19,350 bases of DNA from CAYMDD01 sp964409675 (lineage in GTDB: Bacteria > Pseudomonadota > Alphaproteobacteria > Rickettsiales > SXRF01). The number at the start of each line of letters is the position of its first letter. Positions within the stretch are counted from its first letter, which is position 1. This document shows positions 1-8,700 of this stretch, in pieces. Below the pieces are notes generated by a model. The model did no database searches and was not told the origin of the DNA. It saw nothing but the letters and a program-made list of their open reading frames with translations. The stretch spans positions 1-19,350 of the forward strand of contig CAYPEF010000028.1 of NCBI GenBank assembly GCA_964409675.1, written 5' to 3'. The position numbers were made by a program, and so were the translations under genes.

Positions 1-1383
1 GCGGTAGATCAGCGGCGTGTCGGTGCGCCAGCAATGGGGATAGTTGTGGAGGATCTGTTCCTGCTTGATCAACTGCCCGTGCGCCTTCAGCCAGTCGATA
101 ATACGCTCATTGGCTTCGCCAAATTTGTATTTCTCCACGTTTTCCGCGATGACATTAAGTCCTTTAAGCGACAAGGATGCCTTTTCACCGGAAGGAAGAG
201 TGTCTTCGAGATCGTAAATCTCCTCCATGAACCGTCCGGCATGGTCCACCGGGCAGACCAGTTCGATGCCGTTGGCTTCGCACACCCGCTGGTCGTCCTC
301 GCCGAAGCCGGGGGCCATGTGCACCACGCCGGTGCCGTCTTCGTCGGTAACGAAATCAGAGCCGTCAAGGATGCGGAAGGCGTTGGGGTGGTTGGCGAAG
401 TAGGGGAAGAGTGGGTGGTATGTTAACCCTACTAGTTTTTCGCCATCGAAATTACTGCCGATACTTTGTAATGATGTTACGCCATCTCCGACGTCGGTGC
501 CAACTTCTTTAATGTATTTTAGGTCAGCAGCCGATGCGCTGAGAATATAACCAACGCCGTTTTTAGGCACTATTATATATTTAATTTCTTTGTTTACCGC
601 CAACGCCAGGTTGCTCGGCAGGGTCCATGGCGTTGTCGTCCATGCAAGGATATAATAATCCTTGATTCCAGCGGGTAACCCTCCAATCCTCTTCTCAAGC
701 TCGACCTTATCGAGCTTGAACGCCACCGTAACCGCCTTGTCCTCCCGCTCCCGGTACGCATTATCCAGCCTTGTCTCAAAGTTCGACAGCGGCGTTTCCG
801 CGCCCCAGCTGTAGGGCATGACGCGGTGGGCTTCATACACAAGGCCTTTGTCCCAGAGCTGCTTGAAGGCCCAGAGCACGGATTCCATGAAGCTGGTGTC
901 CATGGTTTTGTAGTCGCCCTGGAAATCCACCCAGCGGGCCTGGCGGGTGACGTAATATTCCCATTCGGAGCGGAATTTCATCACGCTGGAGCGGCAGTAA
1001 TCGTTAAACTTGTCGATGCCGTAGCCCATGATCTGCTGGCGGCCCGAGATATGCAGGTCTTTTTCTGCGCCCAGTTCGGCGGGTAGGCCGTGGCAGTCCC
1101 AGCCGAAGCGGCGCTCCACGCGCTTTGATTTCATGGTCTGGTAGCGGGCGAAGATGTCTTTGACAAAGCCGGTGAGCAAATGGCCGTAATGCGGCAGGCC
1201 GTTGGCGAAGGGCGGGCCGTCATAGAAAATGAACTCGTTGTTCTTTCCGTCGAACGTGCGCGCGGGGCGGCTTTCCACCGACAGGCGGAACAGCTTCTGC
1301 TCCTGCCAGAAATCCAGTATCGCCTGCTCGACGGCGGCGAAATCGGGGTTGGGATCTACGTCCGGGTAATGGCGTTCGGTCAT
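1..1383 (-). CDS. ileS: Isoleucyl-tRNA synthetase, type 2 (eukaryote-like), N-terminal part
   Basis: This cytoplasmic class Ia enzyme charges tRNA-Ile. The first 461 codons are read without a stop from ATG at 1383 to the window edge, so the C-terminal part, including the KMSKS loop, is missing. The class I signature appears as HYGH at residues 65-68, followed by WDCHGLP. The CP1 editing domain shows WTTTPW at 248-253 and GTGVVHMAPGFGEDD at 350-364, whose final Asp is the usual editing residue. HCWRTDTP at 450-457 is the conserved segment after CP1. The 'GLPHYGH' and 'YEAHRVMPYS...TPLSNFE' stretches resemble eukaryotic cytosolic and Rickettsia-type IleRS rather than the E. coli type, so I call it IleRS2. 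No clear Shine-Dalgarno site precedes the ATG. Bases 421-600 are locally AT-rich (about 41% GC against about 65% just beside them). Confidence 0.95.
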   Translation of the reverse strand, partial: MTERHYPDVDPNPDFAAVEQAILDFWQEQKLFRLSVESRPARTFDGKNNEFIFYDGPPFANGLPHYGHLLTGFVKDIFARYQTMKSKRVERRFGWDCHGLPAELGAEKDLHISGRQQIMGYGIDKFNDYCRSSVMKFRSEWEYYVTRQARWVDFQGDYKTMDTSFMESVLWAFKQLWDKGLVYEAHRVMPYSWGAETPLSNFETRLDNAYREREDKAVTVAFKLDKVELEKRIGGLPAGIKDYYILAWTTTPWTLPSNLALAVNKEIKYIIVPKNGVGYILSASAADLKYIKEVGTDVGDGVTSLQSIGSNFDGEKLVGLTYHPLFPYFANHPNAFRILDGSDFVTDEDGTGVVHMAPGFGEDDQRVCEANGIELVCPVDHAGRFMEEIYDLEDTLPSGEKASLSLKGLNVIAENVEKYKFGEANERIIDWLKAHGQLIKQEQILHNYPHCWRTDTPLIYR

Positions 1384-1687
1384 GGGCTAAGGCATTCAGT
1401 TCAATGAGTGAAAGGGGGCAGGATAACGTGCGGCCTTCGGTTATGCAATAGCCGCTTCTGCCGGGAAGACAGGCGGCGCGGGCAGGTGGCAGATAGGGGA
1501 AAAGCCGGGGATTCCGGGCGGTTGAATCCGTATTGTCTTCTTATGAAGATGCATGAATAATATTCGCTGATGCAATTCAGCCGGTTACGGTTAAGCGTTA
1601 CGCTATTTCAATAAGCTGAGAGTAAATAAAGCTTTGGTCGTTATTTCAGATAGATAAAATCCATATTTATTAAAATGGAGAAGGAAT
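1384..1687. other. Divergent intergenic region between ileS and the lipoprotein gene
   Basis: No ORF of note lies here. The ileS-proximal half is GC-rich; the half next to the lipoprotein gene is AT-rich and should hold its promoter. A weak candidate is TTGGTC at 1634-1639 with TAAAAT at 1655-1660, but the spacer is only 15 bases. A good Shine-Dalgarno stretch, GGAGAAGG, lies at 1677-1684 directly before the tandem ATGs at 1688 and 1691. No tRNA, terminator or long repeat was seen. Confidence 0.5.
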
Positions 1688-1972
1688 ATGATGCGTTACA
1701 CCCCATTACTGCCCCGGCTTAAAAGCGTAACATTCTGCATGGCCGGTATGGTTCTGCTCGCCGGCTGCGCCACGCAGGAAGAGCTCAACCGCATCCGCCA
1801 GGATCAGGCCAACGCCGATATGCGCCAGTGCGCTGAATACGGCCTGCATCCCGAGTCGGAAGCCTTCGCCAACTGCCGGATGCAGCTGGACATGCAACGG
1901 CGTTACCCGCCTTATACTCATTATGAACCGTATCCGCGCTTTTATACCGGGTTCGGCTACCGCCGATGGTAA
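1688..1972 (+). CDS. Small lipoprotein of unknown function
   Basis: A 94-residue protein with a lipoprotein signal peptide: a basic N-terminus, a hydrophobic core, and lipobox LLAGC with the lipidated cysteine at residue 27. The mature part is short, with a charged segment after the cysteine (TQEELNRIRQDQ). The motif C-AEYGLHPESEAFAN-C with two cysteines about 15 residues apart resembles 'C-x-x-(Y/F)-G-x-x-(P)...-F-x-x-C' proteins seen as hypothetical lipoproteins in alphaproteobacteria; this is recognition, not a search. The tail is rich in Tyr, Pro and Arg. GGAGAAGG at 1677-1684 supports a start at ATG 1688 or 1691. The likely location is a membrane-anchored periplasmic protein. I do not know its function. 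Confidence 0.8.
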   Translation: MMRYTPLLPRLKSVTFCMAGMVLLAGCATQEELNRIRQDQANADMRQCAEYGLHPESEAFANCRMQLDMQRRYPPYTHYEPYPRFYTGFGYRRW

Positions 1973-1984
1973 GCCCATTATGCT

Positions 1985-2013
1985 GGGCGCAAGCGAGTGA
2001 GCTTAGTGCGCCC
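1985..2013. terminator. Imperfect hairpin between convergent genes
   Basis: GGGCGCA at 1985-1991 pairs with TGCGCCC at 2007-2013, continued by AGC/GCT after a small bulge, with a GAGTGA loop. It overlaps the stop codon of the minus-strand gene. A smaller stem, GCCCA/TGGGC, sits at 1973-1988. Neither has a T-tract, so intrinsic termination is only possible; it may just stabilise the 3' ends of the two convergent transcripts. Confidence 0.35.
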
Positions 2014-2380
2014 CGCCTGTGCCAGCCCCGGTGCCGCTGGTGCGGGCGCCGATGCGGTGGTTAAGCGGCGGGGTATGCGCGGTGCTGCTTTCGTTGCCGG
2101 CGCTGGAATTAGTGCCGCCGGAACCGGCGATATCGGGCGATTGGTTGATGGCGTTCTGGGTTTTTGGCTTGGGATCGGTCATGGTCATGGTGGGCTCGGC
2201 CTGCCGGTCTGAGCCGCGAGTGCCGCCTACGGTATCACGGTAGGCTTCCGGGCCGCTGGCCATGTTGGTGCCGGGTTTGCCCGGCGCATCGCCGGTGGAG
2301 ATGCTTACCCTCGCGCTGGCGGGGAAAGCGGGGAGCAGCAGGGCTGCCAGTAACAGGCGGTGGGTGCGGGAAAATGGCAT
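2003..2380 (-). CDS. Small secreted low-complexity protein, unknown function
   Basis: The 125-residue product starts with a clear Sec signal peptide: MPFSRTH, then a Leu/Ala-rich core, with cleavage probable after FPASA near residue 23. The mature part is rich in Gly, Ser, Thr, Asn and Pro and looks disordered (for example SGGTNSSAGNESS and TSGTGAGTGG). It contains no cysteine and no catalytic motif. A GGAA stretch about 8 bases before the ATG at 2380 is a reasonable ribosome binding site. It is convergent with the lipoprotein gene and divergent from the dehydrogenase gene. Plus-strand frames over this interval have neither a signal peptide nor a better composition, so the minus-strand reading is preferred. 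I do not recognise the family. Confidence 0.6.
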   Translation of the reverse strand: MPFSRTHRLLLAALLLPAFPASARVSISTGDAPGKPGTNMASGPEAYRDTVGGTRGSDRQAEPTMTMTDPKPKTQNAINQSPDIAGSGGTNSSAGNESSTAHTPPLNHRIGARTSGTGAGTGGAH

Positions 2381-2504
2381 AGTGGTTTCCGTGATAAAAT
2401 GGGGTTGCGGAATGCATATTTCATTTACTATAGCCGGCTGATGATAAAATGCGGGATGATAGAGCCGGGAAAAACGTCAGGAATCAATCAACGGATACGA
2501 TAGT

Positions 2505-3908
2505 ATGAGCGCAAAACTCACCCTCGATAAGGAACGCATCTCCACCATGGACGCCATCAACCCCGCCACCGGCGAAACGCTGCGCAGCTTCGACACCCAC
2601 ACGCTGGCCTATTGCTTCGCCGCTGCGCAGAAGGCGCATGAAAGCTTCCTGCAATGGCGGCAGGAATCTTTCGCCGCGCGCGCGAAGCCGATGCGCCGCG
2701 CTGGCGAGCTGCTGCTGGAGCGCAAGGAGACGCTGGGCAGGCTGATCACCGAGGAAATGGGCAAGCCGCTGAAAAGCGCCATCGCCGAAATTGAAAAATG
2801 CGCCAGCGCGTGCAGCTATTATGCGGAGCATGCAGAATCGTTCCTCGCTGCACAGCCGGTGAAAACGGAAGCGGCGAAAAGCTATGTTTCCTTCGAGCCG
2901 CTGGGGGTGGTGCTTGCCATTATGCCGTGGAACTTTCCCTTCTGGCAGGTGTTCCGCTTCGCCGCACCTACGCTGATGGCGGGTAATGCGGCGCTGCTCA
3001 AGCATGCGTCCAATACGCCGGGTTGCGCCATCGCGATTGAGGAAGTGCTGCGCGACGCCGGGTTCCCGGACGGGCTGTTCACCACGCTGCTGCTGCCAAG
3101 CGCGGAGGTGGAGGACATGATCGCCCACCCGCTGGTGCGTGCCGTGACGCTGACAGGCAGCACGCAGGCGGGAAAAGCCGTGGCGAAAGCGGCGGGAGCG
3201 CAGGTGAAAAAAACGGTGCTGGAGCTGGGCGGCAGCGACCCATATATAATATTGGCCGATGCCGATCTCGACCTTGCCGCCCGCGTCTGCGCCGAGAGCC
3301 GCATGATGAATGGCGGCCAGTCCTGCATTGCCGCCAAACGGTTCATCGTGCTGGAGGCGGTAGCTGAAGCCTTCACCGAAAAACTGTCGGCGGCGATGGA
3401 AGCTTACGTGATGGGCGACCCAATGCTGCCGGAAACCACCCTTGGGCCGATGGCGCGAACGGATTTGCGCGACCAGTTGCACAGCCAGGTGACGCGCTCG
3501 ATCAGCCAAGGCGCACGGTGCGTTCTCGGCGGTAAAATTCCCGCCGGGAAAGGCGCTTTCTACCCGCCAACCATCCTTGCGGGCGTTGCGCCCGGCATCG
3601 CCGCGTTCGATGAAGAAACTTTTGGCCCCGTGGCGGCCATTATTCCCGCGCGCAGCGAAGAAGAAGCACTGCGCCTTGCCAACGCCACCGCCTTCGGGCT
3701 GGGCGCGGCGGTATTCACGCGCGATAAGCAGCGCGGCGAGGCGCTGGCGGGAACGGCGCTGGAAGCGGGCAGCTGCTTTGTGAACGCCCTCGTGCGCTCC
3801 GATCCTCGGCTTCCCTTCGGCGGTGTGAAGGAAAGCGGCTACGGGCGCGAGCTTTCCTCCTTCGGCATTCACGAATTCGTGAATATTAAAACCGTTTACG
3901 TGGCGTAG
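2505..3908 (+). CDS. sad: NAD(P)-dependent succinate-semialdehyde dehydrogenase (Sad/YneI-like)
   Basis: An aldehyde dehydrogenase superfamily enzyme that would oxidise succinate semialdehyde to succinate in the cytoplasm, the last step of GABA breakdown. The 467 residues cover the whole family. Visible landmarks are INPATGE near the N-terminus, MPWNFPFW with the oxyanion-stabilising Asn at 143, the TGS cofactor motif, LELGGSDP with the general-base Glu at 240, GGQSC with the nucleophilic Cys at 274, and EETFGPV. The wording of ELGGSDP, QSC-x-A-A-K-R-F and FGGVKESG-x-GRELS is close to E. coli Sad (YneI) as I remember it, hence the symbol; the true substrate could differ. The start at 2505 lacks a strong Shine-Dalgarno; ATG 2547 (MDAINPATGE) is an in-frame alternative. 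No GABA transaminase gene is in the window. Confidence 0.9.
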   Translation: MSAKLTLDKERISTMDAINPATGETLRSFDTHTLAYCFAAAQKAHESFLQWRQESFAARAKPMRRAGELLLERKETLGRLITEEMGKPLKSAIAEIEKCASACSYYAEHAESFLAAQPVKTEAAKSYVSFEPLGVVLAIMPWNFPFWQVFRFAAPTLMAGNAALLKHASNTPGCAIAIEEVLRDAGFPDGLFTTLLLPSAEVEDMIAHPLVRAVTLTGSTQAGKAVAKAAGAQVKKTVLELGGSDPYIILADADLDLAARVCAESRMMNGGQSCIAAKRFIVLEAVAEAFTEKLSAAMEAYVMGDPMLPETTLGPMARTDLRDQLHSQVTRSISQGARCVLGGKIPAGKGAFYPPTILAGVAPGIAAFDEETFGPVAAIIPARSEEEALRLANATAFGLGAAVFTRDKQRGEALAGTALEAGSCFVNALVRSDPRLPFGGVKESGYGRELSSFGIHEFVNIKTVYVA

Positions 3909-3993
3909 GGCACGGCTTAAGAAGGGGTTGAGAAATTTTTCCGGTTCTGGGAATGAAACGCCTTTTTATCTGGCTTGCGGGGATGCGGTGAAG

Positions 3994-5778
3994 ATGAGCC
4001 GCTCCATCCGCATACCCACATTCATAGTGTTTTGCTGCGTAGCAGGCGCCTTCGCCGTGCGCGGGCAGGAAGCACCTGCGCCGCTGCGTTATGAGGTGGA
4101 GTATCAGGGCGTGGAAAACGGCGCACTCTTGCGCGAGCTGAAGCGGCTGGCGGAGGCGAAGAATGATCCGAAGCAATCGCCTCCCTCCTTCAGCCTGTTG
4201 GAGCGGCAGGCGCGCGAGCAAATTCCCGATATCCGGAAACTGATGCAGGCGCGCGGCTATTACGACGCCGTGGTCCGCACCGACATGAAGCGCGAGGAAA
4301 TCCCGGCAAAGCTGTTATTCATTATTGAGCCGGGCGAAGCCTATACGGTGCGGGAGTCGCACTTCACCCTCACGCAGGCGGCACCCGAAGGGCTGAGCCT
4401 GCCCGCCGCCAACGCCTATCCGCCTGCCAAGGGCCAGCCAGTGGAGGCGGAAAGCTTGCTGAAGGCGGCGGAGAATATCCGCCGTTTCATCGCCGCGCAT
4501 AACTGCCTGCTCTCGGTGGAGGTGAAGCCTGCGCTGGAGCTGCACCCTGAGGAGCACACGGCAGATGTCTATTATGATATTATCACCGGCCCGAAAGCGC
4601 ATGTCGGCCCCATCACCGTTAGCGGCAATACCAGCGTGAAGGAAAAATACATCCGCCGCCAGCTGAAATGGAAAGAAGGCGATTGCTACCACGCCGCCGA
4701 CATTGATGACGCCCGCACCCGCCTGATCAAAAGCCAGCTGTTCGCCAATGTGGAAGTAACCCCCGCCAAGCAAGTGAACGCTGCCAATGAAGCGCCGATA
4801 GCGGTGACGGTGAAAGAGCGCTTCCACCGCACCGTGAAAGCGGGCCTCAGCTACATGACCGACGAAGGCCCCGGCGCGACGTTTGGCTGGGAGCACCGCA
4901 ATTTCTTCGGCAACGGCGAAACGCTGGACACCAAGGCGGTGATCTCCGATCTGGAATACTCGCTGGAGTCGCATTTCACCCGGCCTTATTTCATGCGCGA
5001 CGATCAGTCGCTTAAGCTCACCGCGCGTATCGCCGATGAACGGCCTGCGGCCTATACCTCGCACAGCACGGAAATCTCCGGCGTGGTCGAGCGCGAGCTG
5101 CGCAAATATTTGAAAGCGGGGGTAGGGATGGGTTACCGGTTATCCGAGGTAAAGAAACTAAACGATACGGAAACCTACGGCCTGTTTTACGCGCCGCTAT
5201 ACGCCGAGTGGGATAACCGCGACGATCTGTTGAACGCCACCAAAGGTATTCAGGCGCGCATTGATACCGCGCCCTATTTCGATACGCTCGGCAGCAACGC
5301 CAATTTCATGCGCACCCTCGGCACCGCGCGCACCTATTTCCGCCTGACGAAAGACGACAAGGCAGTGCTGGCGGTAAAGGGCACGCTCGGCTCCATCACC
5401 GCATTATCCACCCGCGCGGTCCCGGCGGATTTACGTTATTATGCGGGCGGCGGGTCGTCGGTGCGCGGCTATGGCTACCAGAAACTGAGCCCGATTGTGA
5501 ACGGCGAGATATACGGCGGCAGGTCGTTGCTGGAAATATCGTCGGAAATTCGCTTCAAGGTCACCGATACCATCGGCGCGGTGGCGTTTCTGGATGGTGG
5601 CAACGCCTTCGACAGCCCCTATCCCGATTTCAATAATCCCCTGCGCTGGGGCACCGGGCTGGGCGCGCGGTATTACACGGATTTCGGCCCCCTGCGCCTC
5701 GATATCGGCACGCCGCTCGGACGCAAGCACGGGGAGAGCATTTACCAGATTTATGTCAGCCTGGGGCAGGCTTTCTGA
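3994..5778 (+). CDS. tamA: TamA, Omp85-family outer membrane assembly protein
   Basis: An outer-membrane beta-barrel protein that works with TamB in translocation and assembly of envelope components. The ATG at 3994 gives 594 residues and exposes a signal peptide (MSRSIRIPTF, then a hydrophobic core ending near VRGQEA). An upstream in-frame TTG at 3928 would bury this signal behind 22 residues and is rejected. POTRA-like domains fill roughly residues 30-280: GYYDAVV begins at 88, and GNTSVKEKYI at 211 starts the last POTRA. The barrel follows, with the Omp85 loop-6 motif as VRGYGY (Arg 491). The protein ends in phenylalanine, the usual barrel signature. Its stop codon shares one base with the tamB start, and it lies 85 bases behind the dehydrogenase gene, so co-transcription is plausible. 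Confidence 0.93.
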   Translation: MSRSIRIPTFIVFCCVAGAFAVRGQEAPAPLRYEVEYQGVENGALLRELKRLAEAKNDPKQSPPSFSLLERQAREQIPDIRKLMQARGYYDAVVRTDMKREEIPAKLLFIIEPGEAYTVRESHFTLTQAAPEGLSLPAANAYPPAKGQPVEAESLLKAAENIRRFIAAHNCLLSVEVKPALELHPEEHTADVYYDIITGPKAHVGPITVSGNTSVKEKYIRRQLKWKEGDCYHAADIDDARTRLIKSQLFANVEVTPAKQVNAANEAPIAVTVKERFHRTVKAGLSYMTDEGPGATFGWEHRNFFGNGETLDTKAVISDLEYSLESHFTRPYFMRDDQSLKLTARIADERPAAYTSHSTEISGVVERELRKYLKAGVGMGYRLSEVKKLNDTETYGLFYAPLYAEWDNRDDLLNATKGIQARIDTAPYFDTLGSNANFMRTLGTARTYFRLTKDDKAVLAVKGTLGSITALSTRAVPADLRYYAGGGSSVRGYGYQKLSPIVNGEIYGGRSLLEISSEIRFKVTDTIGAVAFLDGGNAFDSPYPDFNNPLRWGTGLGARYYTDFGPLRLDIGTPLGRKHGESIYQIYVSLGQAF

Positions 5779-8700
5779 TGCGGACGCGAACATATATTCT
5801 GCACGCGCTGGCCGCGCTGATCCTGATCCCGCTGCTGATGCTTGCAGGCGTGTACGGCTTCCTGCAAACCTCCTCCGGCCACCGCTGGCTGGCGGAATAT
5901 CTGGCGAAGGAAATCAGCGATCCGCAGATGCAGGTGCGTATTGACGGGCTGGAGGGGCACCTGCCGTTTGCGGTGGAAGCCGGGCGTATCACGGCGGCGG
6001 ATAAAGACGGCGAGTGGCTGGCCATTGACGCGCTGCGCCTGCGCTGGGGCGCGGACGGCATCTGGCCGCTGCGCTGGCGGATCGATTACCTCAATGCCGA
6101 CAAAGTGCACCTGCTGCGCCTGCCAGCGCAACAGGATTCGCAGCCGAAACCGCCGCTCACACTGCCGCGCCTGCCACGGTTGCGCATCCGGCAGCTAACA
6201 TTGCCGGATATCAGCATTGAATCGGCGGTGGCGGGCAGGTCGTATCAGTTTGCGGCCAACATTACCAACGACGCGGGCAAAGCCTCCATGCAGCTAAATA
6301 CGCTGCAAGGCCCGCAGACCAGCCTTCAGCTGGATGCGCAGGAAACGGGCAAACAGCTGGCATTCATGCTTGACGCACAGGAACAGGCGGGCGGGCTGAT
6401 CGAGGCGCTGCTGCATCTCCCGCTTGAAGAACCGCTGAGCCTGAATGCTTCAGGCGAGATTCATGAGAATGGCGGCACAATCCATGCCGAGCTGAAACAA
6501 TCCGGCGCTATCATTGCGCAGGCGGAATTCACCGGTGGTGATACGCAGCAGGCAACTTACCGCCTCAGGCTGCCGAATCTCTCAGCTCTTACCGAGATGC
6601 AGGGGAAGGCAAGCGCGGAAGGCGTGATCGAAAATATGATTTCTGCGCCTGTTGTGCACGGCAATGCGGCGGTGGAATTACGAAACGCAGCGCCCATCCG
6701 GCTTGATTACCGGCTGTCGCAGCAGCAGGAGCAATGGGAGATCGCGCAATTCACCCTCCGGCAGGATACGGCGCAGGCGGATATCACCGGCAGCATCAAC
6801 CCGCTATCCTCCACCCTCGCGCTGAAGGCGCAGTTGCGCAGCGGGCAGATGGAAAAACTGGTTTCTCTCGCGCACGGGGCATGGGAGGCGCACGCTGACA
6901 TCGAAGGCCCGTTCAGCGCTCTGCGATTTACATTGCATGGCCAAGGCGAGCTGGACACGAAACTTGGTCTGACGGATCACCATGCTAGGTTGGAGGCTGA
7001 AGGGCAGTTGCGCGACTGGCACTTGCTCAGCTTGCAGAAAGCGTTGCTGCATACGAAGAATGAACGGCTGGAGACAACAACGGAAATCAATACGGCTACG
7101 CAAAAACTTTCCGCTGAGGCAATGCTGCGGCTAGCGGACCTGTCATCCTTATCTTCCGCGCTGCAAGGCAATGCGCAGGCGAAAGCGAAAATCAAAGGCA
7201 GTTTTGCTGCGCTGGAAGGCGATATGCAGGTTGCTGCGGAGGCGCAAGGCAAAACCATTACCCTCTCTACCCCGCTTAGATGGGAGGATAAGGTTTTGCG
7301 TCTTTCCGCCATTCAGGTTGGTAATGACGGCATGCAGCTAACCGGTGCAATAAATATGGATACGCGCCGTTCCATGGCGGAAGGTGCGCTGCAACTGCAC
7401 GCAAGCAATCTGGCAAGCTTGCAGCCGTTTACGACTGTTCCCCTTGCCGGTGCGGGAACGATGGAAATGAAAGCGTTTGCTCTGAAAGGAAAGCAGGCAG
7501 CCAGCGCAGATGCGACATTCCATGCGCTGCGTATCGGTGACATGCAGGCGGGTGAATTTCGCGCTGCGCTGTCTGCCGATGATGTGCCGGCACTCTCCGG
7601 CCTGCATGCTCAGCTGGATGCGAAGCAGGTAGCATTCGGTGGATCTATGCTGGACAGCGCAACGCTGCGCCTGAACGGGCAGGGAGCGGGCGGGCGCTTC
7701 ACCCTCGACGCTAAGCGTGCGGGCGGAACGCCGCTGACTTTGCACAGTGAAGGCGCATATGCGCTGGCGCTGCCTGACTGGAGCATGAATATTGAGCAGC
7801 TAAGCGGAAGCATCGAGAAGCAATCCTACGCGCTGCGCTCTGCCACGATGCTTAAGCAGGAAAAAAACACGCTTGCCTTGCGCGGATTGCGCATGTCCCT
7901 CGGCACGGGTGAACTGGCGGCGGAAGGGAGCTATGCACCGGCGAAAGTGATGGCGGATATTTCCGCCGAACGTCTGCCGCTGACGCTGCTGAGCCAGGGC
8001 GCGTATGCCGGTTCGCTGCGCGGAAAAGCAAGCATCACCGGCACTCCCGCCGCGCCACAATTGAGCGCGCAGATGCAGGCGGAAATCGCGCATGATGCGG
8101 CGGCGAAGCCCGCGCATGTCGATGGCGATATTGCCATTGCGAATAACATGGCGGCAGTAAAGCTTCAGGCGCAGCAGGACGCGATGCGCATGCAGGCAAA
8201 TGCGCGTCTGCCGGTGGCGTTCTCCCTGCAGCCTTTCCGCATGGTGCTGAAGGATGATGTGCCGCTGCAGGGAAATGTGGCCATGAATGGCGAGGTGGAT
8301 GCGCTGTCGGCATTGGCGCTGCCGCCGGGCCAGAATGTGCGCGGCCACACGGAAGGGGAATTCGCTCTCTCCGGCACGCTTCAAGCGCCGCAGCTGGCGG
8401 GCAATATGCACTTGCGCAACGGCATTTATGAAAATGCCGCCAGCGGCACCAGCATCCAGGCGCTCACTGCCGATGTTGCGGCGGAAGGAAATACGCTGAC
8501 CATCCGCAACGCCTCCGCCACCGATGGGCGCAACGGAGCAATCACGCTGGAAGGCGAAGTGACACTCCATAAGCCGTACTCGCTATCCCTCGCACTAGCC
8601 CTGCATGAGGCGCGGCTGCTTAACAGCTCCGAGGCAAGCGGGGTGATTGATGGAATGCTCAAAGCGCAAGGAACCCTCGCGGCGGCGGAAGTAAGCGGGG

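Noticed and set aside
34..426. 130-codon plus-strand frame over ileS
   Set aside because: It is antisense to the conserved editing domain of ileS. The minus strand is continuous from 1383 to base 1.
420..560. Possible frameshift or pseudogene in ileS, suggested by the composition dip
   Set aside because: The reading frame was followed codon by codon through the dip and remains open and family-like on both sides.
2484..3872. 462-codon open frame antisense to the aldehyde dehydrogenase
   Set aside because: Its product is Arg/His/Gly-rich with no recognisable domain, while the plus strand has all catalytic residues of a known family. Long antisense frames are common in GC-rich genes.
3928..3993. 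TTG-initiated N-terminal extension of tamA
   Set aside because: It would place 22 extra residues before an evident signal peptide; ATG 3994 gives a proper one.
4315..5064. 249-codon open frame antisense to tamA
   Set aside because: It lies wholly inside a well-supported gene and has Arg/His-rich composition with no signal or domain.
7800..8570. 256-codon frame antisense to tamB
   Set aside because: It has His/Arg/Gln-rich shadow composition, with no start signal or domain, inside a continuous tamB reading frame.
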